From Rhizobium leguminosarum (GTDB lineage: Bacteria > Pseudomonadota > Alphaproteobacteria > Rhizobiales > Rhizobiaceae), in NCBI RefSeq assembly GCF_001679785.1, contig NZ_CP016287.1, forward strand, positions 682,001 through 746,000: a DNA stretch of 64,000 nucleotides, given 5' to 3'. Below the pieces are notes generated by a model. It searched no databases, was not told where the DNA came from, and was given only the letters and a program-made list of their open reading frames with translations. A program made the position numbers and the translations under genes. Positions 18,733 to 26,839 of the stretch are shown here, one piece after another; position 1 is the first letter of the stretch, and every line of letters begins with the position of its first letter.

Positions 18733-19995
18733 ATGCCGATGGGCTCCGAGCATCCGCTGCGAAGGGAACTTCACAACGAGCTCCACGCGCGGCCGTCACT
18801 TTACTTCGATGGCGACACGGATGTGTGGCACGTCGCTATCGTCGGCGAGAATGCCCCTCCTCAGATACCAAACTCCCTGCCGGGACTGGAGGACGTCTCC
18901 ACGACCCGCGAGGGCAACCACGGCATCGGCCGCATCGGCGACGGCCGGCTGAAGTGGGAGGCGCATACTGAGTTCTTGACCCTTACTTTCGTCGTTCCTG
19001 CATCGGCCGAACCTGGCAGCAATCCCCCTGAAGCGTTTCAGGCATGCTGCCGTCAGATCGACGGGAAGGTCATTGCAGCCGTCCGCGTGCTGGTGCGGGA
19101 CGAGAAGGACGGACAGCGTCCGGAAAAACCGAAGCTCGACTATGTCGCTTCACAAGTCGGCGGCGGCGATGCGGAAGTGCATTCGAACTTCCGGCTGACC
19201 GACAGTGGCTTCGTCGAATTCCTGTTCTTCAACCGCAACCTCAATGCCTATCGCACCGGCCGCATGGTCAGACGTTTCCTGGAGATCGAGACATACCGGA
19301 TGATGGCGCTTCTGGCGTTGCCGATGGCGCGCGAGACGGTGTCGAAGCTTTCCGTCTTCGACCGGCGCCTCGACCTGCTGATCTCGCATATGCAGAGTGC
19401 GATCAAGGTCGACAAGGCCCTGCTTTCCGAGGTGACCAGGCTCTCGTCGGATGTGCTCAATTTCTCGGCTCTCGCCCGTCACCGCTTCGGCGCGACGAAA
19501 GCCTATGCCGAGATCGTCGCAAGCAGATCGTCGGAGTTGCGCGAGGAGCGCGTCGAGCAGCGCCAGCGGATCGGCACCTTCATCGACCGGCGCTTTCAGC
19601 CGGCCGTCCGCGCGGTTCACGCCGCCGAACGCCGCCTCGATGAACTGGCCGAACGCGTGAGCCTGGCCGGAGACCTGCTCAGAACCACCGTGCAGGTGCA
19701 GCTCGAAGATCAGAACGCCTCACTGCTGACATCAATGGAAGAGCGGGCGCGTATCCAGGTGCATATCCAGCAGGCGGTCGAAGGCTTCTCCGTCATCGCC
19801 ATCACCTATTACACTGTCGGCCTCGCAAAGATCTGCCTCGAAAGCATTTCCGAACTGGGCGTCGACCCGCATGTGGCGAAGCTCGCCATTCTCGGCGCCA
19901 TCCCGCTCGTGCTCTTCGCCGTCTGGACGGCAGTTCGTCATGTTCGAAAGAGCATTGCCGGCCACTCTCATGGTCCCGCATCAGAGAGCCACTGA
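18733..19995 (+). CDS. DUF3422 family membrane-anchored protein
   Basis: This 420-aa protein matches the alphaproteobacterial DUF3422 family, with the N-terminal signature HPLRRELHNELHARP. The middle is charged and probably coiled (residues about 225-350). The C-terminus has two hydrophobic helices (about 355-405) that would anchor it in the inner membrane. The biochemical function of the family is not established. The start ATG follows AGAGG by 9 nt. It stands alone: a terminator precedes it and a convergent operon follows. Confidence 0.88.
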   Translation: MPMGSEHPLRRELHNELHARPSLYFDGDTDVWHVAIVGENAPPQIPNSLPGLEDVSTTREGNHGIGRIGDGRLKWEAHTEFLTLTFVVPASAEPGSNPPEAFQACCRQIDGKVIAAVRVLVRDEKDGQRPEKPKLDYVASQVGGGDAEVHSNFRLTDSGFVEFLFFNRNLNAYRTGRMVRRFLEIETYRMMALLALPMARETVSKLSVFDRRLDLLISHMQSAIKVDKALLSEVTRLSSDVLNFSALARHRFGATKAYAEIVASRSSELREERVEQRQRIGTFIDRRFQPAVRAVHAAERRLDELAERVSLAGDLLRTTVQVQLEDQNASLLTSMEERARIQVHIQQAVEGFSVIAITYYTVGLAKICLESISELGVDPHVAKLAILGAIPLVLFAVWTAVRHVRKSIAGHSHGPASESH

Positions 19996-20070
19996 GGCGA
20001 CGCTGGCCGATGATCGCTCACCGCCGCCCTATCGAGGCGGCAGCGTTTTCTTGCCTGCATCGACAGAACG

Positions 20071-20280
20071 TCAGGATGCCATCGCGTAATGGCGATGTTC
20101 CGATGCCCGGCCGCTGCCCGTTCTGAACCGCCGCAGCAATTCGGCAAGGCTTTCGGTTTCATGGGTCAGGCTCTGCGCGGCGGCCGTCGTCTCTTCGACC
20201 AACTGAACGCAATCATCCCGCTTTCCGGATATCGTTTCGACAAACTCGTCGACATGCACTATTTCTGCAGCTTGCTCAGT
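20071..20280 (-). pseudogene. Methyl-accepting chemotaxis protein, C-terminal remnant
   Basis: The minus strand reads QLVEETTAAAQSLTHETESL followed by a short Leu/Arg tail. This is the conserved end of the signalling domain of a chemoreceptor (usual form MVEETTAASQSL). Only about 60 residues remain, with no receptor body upstream, because the SDR gene ends at 20259 and overlaps the remnant. The rest of the 19996-20258 gap holds nothing else I can identify. It is a scar of a lost or rearranged mcp gene. Confidence 0.75.
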
Positions 20281-21137
20281 GCCAGGGACCGACTACCGCA
20301 ACATTCCTTGAGGTTCCTCCCTGAACCGCAAGGACATGAATCGTTGCTCCTGCGCTGCAGGCGACCGATCAGGGGGAGAATAGCTACAGTCGGCAATAAT
20401 GTGACGACAAGAGTGATCAACTTGGCTGAAATGCCAGGGACAACGCGGCGACGGCGCGACTTGAAACCCCTCCAGGCACGCTCAGCGACATATTCTGCGT
20501 CCAGCTTGGGCAATATCTTGAAGAGAGCTGCCCGGTTCGCGCCGGACCTTTCAAGAAACTCGGTGGATACCGGTCCCGGCGCGACACATGTCACGGTAAC
20601 GCCAAAGCGGTAGACTTCCTGATGGAGCGCGTCCGAAAAAGAGTGCACGAAACCCTTGCTTGCGTAATACAAAGCCATGTGCGGCCCGGGAACCAAACCC
20701 GCTATGGAGCCGAGATTGATCACGCCGCCACGTCCGCGCGCCAGCATTCCAGGCAGGAAGCGAAGGGTCATGTCGGTCAGGGCGCGTATATTGAGATCGA
20801 TGATCCCAAGCTGATCTTTTACGGGGAGTAACGTTGCTGCGCCTCGCAGACCATACCCGGCACTGTTGACCAGGACGCCGCAGACCAAATCGTTGGCAGT
20901 CAGAAAAGCCTCGAGACGCGCCGACGCATCGGCTGCGAAGAGATCCAGCTCCAGCGTGAACGCCTCGCCGCCGGCCTGCCGTACGTCGGCCGCCGCAGCG
21001 GCGAGGCCTTCAGGCGAACGCGCGACGAGCACGACGACATTGCCTTCACGTGCCGCAATCTTTGCAATTGCTCGTCCAATGCCGCGGGAAGCCCCAACCA
21101 CGACGACAGCCAAACGAAACTCATCCTGCACGGTCAT
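20259..21137 (-). CDS. Short-chain dehydrogenase with C-terminal SEC-C zinc motif
   Basis: This 292-aa protein has an SDR Rossmann fold: GASRGIG near residue 15, the NSAGYG region near 90, catalytic YYASK near 160 and a VAPGPVSTEF segment. A hydrophobic stretch near residues 235-255 suggests membrane association. After it comes an unusual tail, CPCGSGRNLKECCG, which is a SEC-C zinc-binding motif known from SecA ends and many other proteins. It overlaps the upstream acyltransferase gene by 4 nt (start 21137). The last residues run into chemoreceptor debris, so the native C-terminus may have been altered. The substrate is unknown; a lipid or acyl intermediate is plausible from the neighbours. 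Confidence 0.88.
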   Translation of the reverse strand: MTVQDEFRLAVVVVGASRGIGRAIAKIAAREGNVVVLVARSPEGLAAAAADVRQAGGEAFTLELDLFAADASARLEAFLTANDLVCGVLVNSAGYGLRGAATLLPVKDQLGIIDLNIRALTDMTLRFLPGMLARGRGGVINLGSIAGLVPGPHMALYYASKGFVHSFSDALHQEVYRFGVTVTCVAPGPVSTEFLERSGANRAALFKILPKLDAEYVAERAWRGFKSRRRRVVPGISAKLITLVVTLLPTVAILPLIGRLQRRSNDSCPCGSGRNLKECCGSRSLALSKLQK

Positions 21138-21919
21138 TTCGACGTCCCTACCGCCGACATGATGGTAGGGGTTCCGCTCTGGGCGAGGCTTTTTACTTCG
21201 TCGGCGATCTCGCCGTTCAAGATTCTTTCGAACCGTTCTAACGCCCGAGCGACATTCGCTCCATCCATGACCCTGTGGTCGTAGTGGATGCGGACAGCAA
21301 CCGATCCATCCTCGCCGATTGGACCGTAGTTGAGAAGTGTGGTCAGTGGGGTGATCGGGTTGAGGGACTCCGCTCCCAGGCCCGAATAGACAGACAATTG
21401 GAACGTGCCGAAATAACGCGCACGCTTCCGCCCGATATTGAGCCCGAGCCACATGAGCAGCCACCTCACAGGGGCAGGTGCGCGAGCGAGCTTCAGAGAG
21501 CGCCGAAACTCCTTGATCTCCAGAACCGGAAGTGACCTTGCTGCGCGGATCAGCGTCTCCAGCTGGGAAATGGAGCGTTGCTCGGGACCTTTGATGATGC
21601 TCAGCAGAACGACCCGCTCTCCGTCATGCTCGCGCTCATGGGCAATGGAGGCCACACTGGCCGGATATTCATAGAGCTGCGGCCTTGGAAACTTGACATA
21701 AGCGCGCCGCAATTCGGGAATTTCTTGAGAGAGCAGGGCGTATCCCTTCAAGAAAAGCACAGTCCAGGACGGCCGGGCATCCGGTCCGTCTCTGGCATCG
21801 AGGAGCGGCCGAAGGTTCATTTGCCGCTGGACCGTCACGCGTGGCACCCCGATCGAGAATCTCATCAGATCTCCGACAAGTCGTCGCGATGCCGAGAGCT
21901 TGATCGTTCGGCCTCTCAT
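21134..21919 (-). CDS. Stand-alone E2-type (CAT-fold) acyltransferase
   Basis: This 261-aa protein resembles the catalytic domain of 2-oxoacid dehydrogenase E2 acyltransferases. It keeps the catalytic HRVMDG (HxxxDG form) near residue 225. It lacks the lipoyl and subunit-binding domains of true E2 proteins, so it is not a pyruvate dehydrogenase component. A hydrophobic segment around 150-165 may bind membrane. It lies between an ICMT-like methyltransferase gene (10-nt gap) and the SDR (4-nt overlap). AGAGGTGG precedes the start. Transfer of an acyl group onto a lipid or small molecule is inferred from the fold only. Confidence 0.82.
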   Translation of the reverse strand: MRGRTIKLSASRRLVGDLMRFSIGVPRVTVQRQMNLRPLLDARDGPDARPSWTVLFLKGYALLSQEIPELRRAYVKFPRPQLYEYPASVASIAHEREHDGERVVLLSIIKGPEQRSISQLETLIRAARSLPVLEIKEFRRSLKLARAPAPVRWLLMWLGLNIGRKRARYFGTFQLSVYSGLGAESLNPITPLTTLLNYGPIGEDGSVAVRIHYDHRVMDGANVARALERFERILNGEIADEVKSLAQSGTPTIMSAVGTSK

Positions 21920-21929
21920 CTAGCCACCT

Positions 21930-22523
21930 CTAGTAAAGATAAGGGATGATGCGCTTGGTCTTCGCCATATACGCGTGGTATTGCGGGCCGAAAACTTCCA
22001 ACATCATACGTTCTTCCTTGTCCACCCTTAGGAAGAATAGAACCGCGAAGCCGATCAGGCCCGCCATGCCTGCCACCCAGTTCGACAGCAGAAACGCTTG
22101 TGAAAGCCCCATCAGAAGGAACGACGTGTACATGGGGTGGCGGACAAGGGAGTACGGGCCAGCGCATATCAATTCGTGCCGCTGCCGGATCTCCAGCGTA
22201 ATCGACCAGTTTCGTCCTAATTGCTTGTGGGTTCTTCGAAAGACCCACATTGCGGCACAGAAGAGTATTGTCCCGATCACGACGGCCCACAAATGGGCGG
22301 TATAGTCGGCCACCTCAGGGATGCCAGTCGCGACGTAAAATCCCGGCACGATCGCAAGCCCGACGAGAGCTGCAGCAAGCCCGACCGCCTCCGAACCGGT
22401 ACGGCGGTTGCTGACGACCGGCACTCGCTTCGCGCGACGCTCAAATGGGTATCGAATGATGCACCATGCCACAATTCCAAGAACCCAGACCATCTCGCCG
22501 ACGACGGCTACTGATAAATTCAA
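21930..22523 (-). CDS. Isoprenylcysteine carboxyl methyltransferase-like membrane protein
   Basis: This 197-aa integral membrane protein has about five helices. It carries the ICMT/phospholipid methyltransferase signature: GPYSLVRHPMYT near residue 125 and a Glu-Glu pair (DKEERMM) near 170, which bind S-adenosylmethionine. Bacterial members methylate membrane-embedded substrates rather than prenylated proteins. The frame begins at a TTG (22523); ATG at 22493 is an alternative that keeps all helices. It is the first gene of the three-gene operon. Confidence 0.85.
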   Translation of the reverse strand: MNLSVAVVGEMVWVLGIVAWCIIRYPFERRAKRVPVVSNRRTGSEAVGLAAALVGLAIVPGFYVATGIPEVADYTAHLWAVVIGTILFCAAMWVFRRTHKQLGRNWSITLEIRQRHELICAGPYSLVRHPMYTSFLLMGLSQAFLLSNWVAGMAGLIGFAVLFFLRVDKEERMMLEVFGPQYHAYMAKTKRIIPYLY

Positions 22524-22583
22524 ATCAAGTCACCAGAACCTTTCTATGATCGGCCTTCCGCGATCGCCAACGCCCGCACGCAA

Positions 22584-23168
22584 TCAACCTGTATTCATCT
22601 CCCGCAGGGTTGCAATGAATTGTTGCGGCCTTAGCCAAATGCCGGGCGCCTTATAACCCATGTGCCGTGCGATATCCGCCACGAAGGCGTTGCAATTATA
22701 AACCGTTGCCTCCCAGAGATGAGAGGTTGCCTGCAGTTTGCGTATATACGCAACTGTGTCGCTATATTCATCATCAGTCAGCATCACACGCCAGCTTGCC
22801 GACCTGTACTGCTCTTCCAGGTCACCATCCGTTGCTCCGGTCGAGGCCGGAACGGGTATGAAATGGCCTAATACATAGGGCGCGGCATTGTCAGAAGCTG
22901 GCGCAAGTCCGGCGACTTCGGGATTGATCATATTTCCGTTCTTATCCGCCCGCCCAAAAACGACGTAGGTGTGGCCGTAGGTCAGCGCATAGCGTGAGCG
23001 GAATTCGATGAAATACCGATTTGATTTGTTTTCAGCCGCATTGGTTGGAGCTACACCTCTGCCATTCGACGTATAATGCGGTAGAGGCCTTTTGTCCTCT
23101 GTCTGGCATGAAGATGCCATGACCGCCAACATAACAACTAGCGACACACCGCCTCTTCCAAGCGCCAT
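22584..23168 (-). CDS. Lipoprotein with possible permuted papain-like (NlpC/P60-type) fold
   Basis: This protein of about 194 aa has a hydrophobic signal and a Cys at the MASSC site, so it is probably a lipoprotein, although the lipobox is weak. I do not recognise a named family. A conserved-looking GHTYVVFGR comes first and YNCNAFVADIARHMG comes about 100 residues later. His before Cys in such settings is the arrangement of circularly permuted NlpC/P60 or LRAT-like cysteine hydrolases, so a peptidase or amidase is possible. The ATG at 23168 has GGAG 7 nt upstream. Neighbours are other envelope genes. Confidence 0.7.
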   Translation of the reverse strand: MALGRGGVSLVVMLAVMASSCQTEDKRPLPHYTSNGRGVAPTNAAENKSNRYFIEFRSRYALTYGHTYVVFGRADKNGNMINPEVAGLAPASDNAAPYVLGHFIPVPASTGATDGDLEEQYRSASWRVMLTDDEYSDTVAYIRKLQATSHLWEATVYNCNAFVADIARHMGYKAPGIWLRPQQFIATLREMNTG

Positions 23169-23285
23169 CACTAAGCTCCATATGCAGGCCCCGACGAATG
23201 GGAGCCCGAAGTCAGCATGTAAAATGCCACTCGTGCGCTGTGAGTCGCGAAGGAGCGCAAGCCTGGCGGTTTATGGTGCAAGAAG

Positions 23286-23310
23286 AGGAAGGGTCTATGT
23301 GACCCTTCCT
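23286..23310 (-). terminator. Hairpin downstream of the small lipoprotein
   Basis: A perfect 10-bp stem, AGGAAGGGTC with GACCCTTCCT around a 5-nt loop, lies 20 bp beyond the small lipoprotein stop. On the minus strand it is followed by CTTCTT, a weak T-rich tract. It is probably a terminator. Confidence 0.6.
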
Positions 23311-23329
23311 AAGAATCAAACGCGATATG

Positions 23330-23449
23330 CTACTTGTAGACTGCTTCTGCCGGCGGTGGGGCCTTCCCCTTGCCTTTGCCAATCGATCCGCAAGCACTCA
23401 GATTGGCCACCGCAAACATTGCAACGATTACGATTAGAATTCTGCTCAT
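23330..23449 (-). CDS. Small 39-aa lipoprotein
   Basis: This short gene encodes a signal segment (MSRILIVIVAMFAVANLSAC), a textbook lipobox (LSAC, Cys20), and then a Gly/Lys-rich and Pro-rich tail ending in AVYK. The mature lipopeptide is only 20 residues. Support comes from a strong ribosome site (GGAGAGGA) upstream of tandem ATG codons at 23452 and 23449, and from the hairpin downstream. It resembles small entericidin-like or envelope-stress lipoproteins in form, but I cannot assign a function. Confidence 0.8.
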   Translation of the reverse strand: MSRILIVIVAMFAVANLSACGSIGKGKGKAPPPAEAVYK

Positions 23450-23616
23450 CATGAAGTCCTCTCCTCATCATGGGATAGCTTTTTGAGGGCTACACCTTAA
23501 AGTTTAGCGACAATCAGCACCCTGGATAGGGCGGTTATGATGCAACATGCAACGAATCTACATTAGCAGATACATATTGCCATAGCCAACCCTGCGATTT
23601 CAAATGGTAAACGCCA

Positions 23617-24204
23617 TCAGATGACAACCACGCGTGTACCTATGCGTGCACGAGAGTAAAGGTCGACGATGTTTGCGTTCGTCAAGCGAATACACCCATT
23701 CGAAACTGCACGACCTATCGACCAGGGGGCATTCGTTCCGTGCAACCGGAACAGGGTATCTTGTCCACCTTGGTAGAGGTAGAGGGCCGCTGCACCGAGA
23801 GGGTTGAGCGGTCCTCCCGGTATCCCATCGGCATATTGGGCTAGCCGGGGTTTGCGCTGAATCATGTCATTGGTGGGCTTCCACGAAGGCCACTCTGCCT
23901 TATGGCCGATGGTGGCCTCGCCCTTGAAACTCAGTCCTTCTTCTCCGACGCCAACGCCATAGCGAGTCGCTTGTCCGTCAGCCTCCACGAAGTAAAGGTA
24001 GCGGCTCGCCGTATCGACGACGATAGTTCCGGGCGGTTCACTCCCCGCATACGCGACCTCCCGTCGTCGATAGCGGGGATCGACATCCGGATCCATCGCA
24101 AATCGGTAGCGCAGCGGCGGCCCATCGCCCGAAGTACATCCAGAAAGCATTAGAGCCAGGCTCCCCAACACGAGCCTCCGGCGTGCAATATGGTGTTTGT
24201 CCAT
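23617..24204 (-). CDS. L,D-transpeptidase (YkuD domain) lipoprotein
   Basis: This 195-aa protein has an Arg-rich n-region, a hydrophobic core and the lipobox LSGC. The YkuD catalytic signature is clear at the C-terminal end: LHGTNAPWSIGRAVSNGCIR, with the nucleophile Cys near residue 180. L,D-transpeptidases make 3-3 cross-links in peptidoglycan or attach proteins to it. I prefer ATG 24204, which begins the signal and has AGGTGG close upstream; ATG 24240 is in frame but weaker. It lies 165 bp upstream of the small lipoprotein on the same strand. Confidence 0.9.
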   Translation of the reverse strand: MDKHHIARRRLVLGSLALMLSGCTSGDGPPLRYRFAMDPDVDPRYRRREVAYAGSEPPGTIVVDTASRYLYFVEADGQATRYGVGVGEEGLSFKGEATIGHKAEWPSWKPTNDMIQRKPRLAQYADGIPGGPLNPLGAAALYLYQGGQDTLFRLHGTNAPWSIGRAVSNGCIRLTNANIVDLYSRARIGTRVVVI

Positions 24205-24415
24205 TTCCACCTGCCAAGTAATTCCGTCGATCCCGTTCATTCCAAATTAGATTGCGACATCTTTTGACAAAGACACTCAACGCTGTGGAGGATGAGTTCG
24301 CAACACTGGCAACATCCGAAGCTGCGGAATACCATGCGCTTCTATTTATCCGGGAAACCCCTTGCATCAATAATCGCGCCGATCGAATATTAGCACATCA
24401 ACAAGGACAGAGACG

Positions 24416-25171
24416 ATGAAGCTTTGCCTGGAAGGAAAAATCGCAATCGTAACGGGCGCAGGTTCCGGAATTGGTGCCGCCGTTTCCCGACAACTCGCTG
24501 AGGAGGGTGCCGAGGTTGTTGTCGCCGATATCAATGCTGACGCAGCACACGCGATTGCCGCCGCAATCAGATCAGAGGGAGGCCGCGCCTGTGAATTTGC
24601 CGTCGATGTCAGTGACAGTGGAAGTGTGCAGAGACTTGTCGATTTTACCGTCGAGACATGTGGCGGCTTGGATCTGGCGGTCAATAACGCGGGAATCGAT
24701 GGGGTGCGCGCAGCGGTCGCAGACTATCCGCTCGATAATTGGCACAAGGTGATGAACGTCAATCTCAACGGCGTTTTCTATTGTATGAAGTCCGAAATTG
24801 GCGCGATGCTTAAGCTGGGTGGCGGCGCAATCGTGAATTTGTCTTCCACTCTCGGGTCCGTTGGATTACCCACCGCGGCGGCATACACCGCAGCCAAGCA
24901 CGGGGTTGTTGGGCTGACGAAAGTCGCTGCGATGGAGTATGCGAGATTGGGTATCCGCATAAATGCCGTCGGTCCCGGCTGGATCGAAACGCCACTTTTG
25001 TCAGAGCACCTTGAGGCGGCGAGTACGCGACGCATGGCATCGCTTCAACCAATGGGCAGGCGTGGAAAACCGGAAGAGGTCGCGACGCTTGTGTGTTTCC
25101 TCTTGTCCGAGCAGGCCAGTTTCATCACCGGGGGGCACTATTTGGTAGACGGGGCCTATACCGCTCATTGA
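24416..25171 (+). CDS. SDR-family oxidoreductase
   Basis: This 251-aa classical SDR has the cofactor motif TGAGSGIG (residues 13-20), ADIN after beta-2 (which favours NAD over NADP), NNAG near 90, catalytic Ser in NLSSTLG and YTAAK near 155, and a C-terminal GGHYLVDGAY. It is a full-length soluble enzyme that would oxidise or reduce a secondary alcohol or ketone. The ATG follows AAGGACAGAGACG. It stands alone with no obvious pathway partners and lies in an A/T-richer patch. Confidence 0.9.
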   Translation: MKLCLEGKIAIVTGAGSGIGAAVSRQLAEEGAEVVVADINADAAHAIAAAIRSEGGRACEFAVDVSDSGSVQRLVDFTVETCGGLDLAVNNAGIDGVRAAVADYPLDNWHKVMNVNLNGVFYCMKSEIGAMLKLGGGAIVNLSSTLGSVGLPTAAAYTAAKHGVVGLTKVAAMEYARLGIRINAVGPGWIETPLLSEHLEAASTRRMASLQPMGRRGKPEEVATLVCFLLSEQASFITGGHYLVDGAYTAH

Positions 25172-25305
25172 AGAAAGGGTTTGAGAAGAAGAGGCGATTC
25201 CAGACTGTGTCCATTTTGCCTGATGGCGTGCTGCGGACCTGGGGGCCGGTCAGTGTTCTGCCCCTCAGTTTCTCCTCTGATCTGTGATCGGCTATCTATG
25301 GATGA

Positions 25306-25545
25306 GCGAAATAAGTTCCTCCATGGAGCCTACTTTGGGGGTTCTCCCGAACAGCAAGGCCGGACATGACGGGCGGGCATCGCCACTGGCGGGACTAGAT
25401 CAAGGCGCGGATTGTGTTGGAGAGTTTGTGGCCGGGCTTGACGATAAATGGTTGTGGAGCGCTATGGACTGACGCCGAACCACCTGTCTTTCTGGCGAAC
25501 GATGGCGCGGTGTGGCAAGCGCATGTGCGGGCCTCCAAATACGCC
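25306..25545 (+). pseudogene. IS66-family transposase OrfA remnant
   Basis: Translations of this stretch resemble the small OrfA/TnpA protein of IS66 elements. One frame gives IKARIVLESLWPGLTIN, preceded by an in-frame TAG at 25396. After a frameshift, another frame gives YGLTPNHLSFWRTMARCGK, the usual helix-turn-helix continuation. No OrfB or transposase core and no intact ends are visible. It is a decayed insertion sequence fragment marking a past insertion. Confidence 0.7.
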
Positions 25546-25559
25546 GGTCATCTTCCACG

Positions 25560-25754
25560 CTATCGCCTGGCACGAGCCGCTAGTGGCAGCTTCCATTCGA
25601 ATCTAATCTCGTTGGTGCTGAAGAGCGAGTGGTCGCATGGTGCGAAGTGGTCGGCGGAAATAATTACGCGCGCTCCGCCGGCGCCGATCGTCTGGGCATG
25701 GGCAGCAGAGATCGATATCGCCAAGGCGATGGATGCAAGCGTAGCCGTTTTCAT
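25560..25754 (-). CDS. Small putative secreted protein
   Basis: This 64-aa ORF starts with a good Sec signal peptide (MKTATLASIALAISISAAHA, cleavage before Q21) and has AGGGGA 6 nt before its ATG. The mature part is about 44 residues with one Cys. Its end runs into the IS66 remnant, so the original protein may have been longer and truncated. I recognise no family. The stretch 25755-25954 to the next gene shows only a hairpin-like repeat (25900-25933) without a T tract. Confidence 0.45.
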   Translation of the reverse strand: MKTATLASIALAISISAAHAQTIGAGGARVIISADHFAPCDHSLFSTNEIRFEWKLPLAARARR

Positions 25755-25954
25755 GAATTCCCCTGCACAATTCGGATATGAAAGGGTTATTTCAAATTTT
25801 GGTTAAATTTTACTTTTCTTGCCGAAGCAAAAGTTAAGCGCGAGGGTATGATCTTGCGGCGGCAGGAGCGCCTTCTTCGGTGGCGATCGACCGGACTTGA
25901 AGCGCATCACAGCAAACTTGATGCGATGCGCTTAAATCTTTGTTCTTATGAAGA

Positions 25955-26839
25955 TTAACGCCCACCAAAGCCGGAGCTGACGGTGATACCCTTGTAGATC
26001 ACCCTCTGCAGCACGATGGCCAGGATGACACCCGGCACCATGGAGATCGTCGCGCCGGCCATGATGTAGTTCCACGCGGTGCCCTGCTGCGTCTGGAACA
26101 GGGTGAGCCCAAGCGGCAGCGTGGCCATTTCGACGCCGCTGGTGGCGATCAGCGGCCAGAGGAAACTCTTCCATTGTGCGATGAAGGTGAAAAGCGCCAG
26201 CAGGCCGATGGCCGGCATGGCAAGCGGAATGATGACCGTGACCAAGATGCGCAGGCGCGAAGCCCCGTCCATCATCGCCGCCTCGTCGAGATCCTTGGGA
26301 ATGCCGAGGATGAACTGCCGCAGCAGAAAGGTGCCGAAAGAGCTGAAGGCGACCGGCAGGATCATGCCGTGATAGGTGTTGATCCAGCCGAACTTGCTGA
26401 CGATGAGGAAGAGCGGGATGACCAGCATCACCTGCGGGATCATCAGCGTAGTGAGATAGGTGAGCAGCAGCCCCTCCCGGCCGGGAAATTTCAGCCGAGC
26501 AAAAGCGTAGGCAGACAGACAGGAGACCGCAATCACGATCGCCGTAACGCCGCAGGCGACCACGAAGGAATTCAACAGGAAGGTTCCGAACGGCAGGGAA
26601 ACCACGGCTTCTACGAATGTTCCCCAATGATATTCCTCGGGGAAGATGCGGACCGGCACGGCCATCACCTCGGCATTGGAGCGCACCGCGTTCGACACCA
26701 TCCAGAAGAACGGGAAGAGGAAAAGCAGCGCGATCAGCGAAAGCCCCGTGTAACTGGCGAAAGAGCCGATGCGCCGCAATAGGCGGTGACGATGCTGGGA
26801 CACGGAATGCGGATGCCGTGAGGTCGGATCAGTCGTCAT
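25955..26839 (-). CDS. Carbohydrate ABC transporter permease (MalG-type), fucoside locus 2
   Basis: This 294-aa permease has six membrane helices and the coupling loop DEAAMMDGASRLRILVTVII. It overlaps the other permease gene by 11 nt and is the last gene of the operon that starts with the fucosidase. It should form the channel for a fucose-containing oligosaccharide. Confidence 0.93.
   Translation of the reverse strand: MTTDPTSRHPHSVSQHRHRLLRRIGSFASYTGLSLIALLFLFPFFWMVSNAVRSNAEVMAVPVRIFPEEYHWGTFVEAVVSLPFGTFLLNSFVVACGVTAIVIAVSCLSAYAFARLKFPGREGLLLTYLTTLMIPQVMLVIPLFLIVSKFGWINTYHGMILPVAFSSFGTFLLRQFILGIPKDLDEAAMMDGASRLRILVTVIIPLAMPAIGLLALFTFIAQWKSFLWPLIATSGVEMATLPLGLTLFQTQQGTAWNYIMAGATISMVPGVILAIVLQRVIYKGITVSSGFGGR

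Noticed and set aside
23212..23397. Minus-strand 61-codon frame overlapping the small lipoprotein
   Set aside because: It is out of frame with the lipoprotein, has no signal or ribosome site and runs through the hairpin.
25900..25933. Inverted repeat AAGCGCATC / GATGCGCTT as a terminator
   Set aside because: No T tract on either strand and a long loop; it may be a small repeat but its role is not supported.
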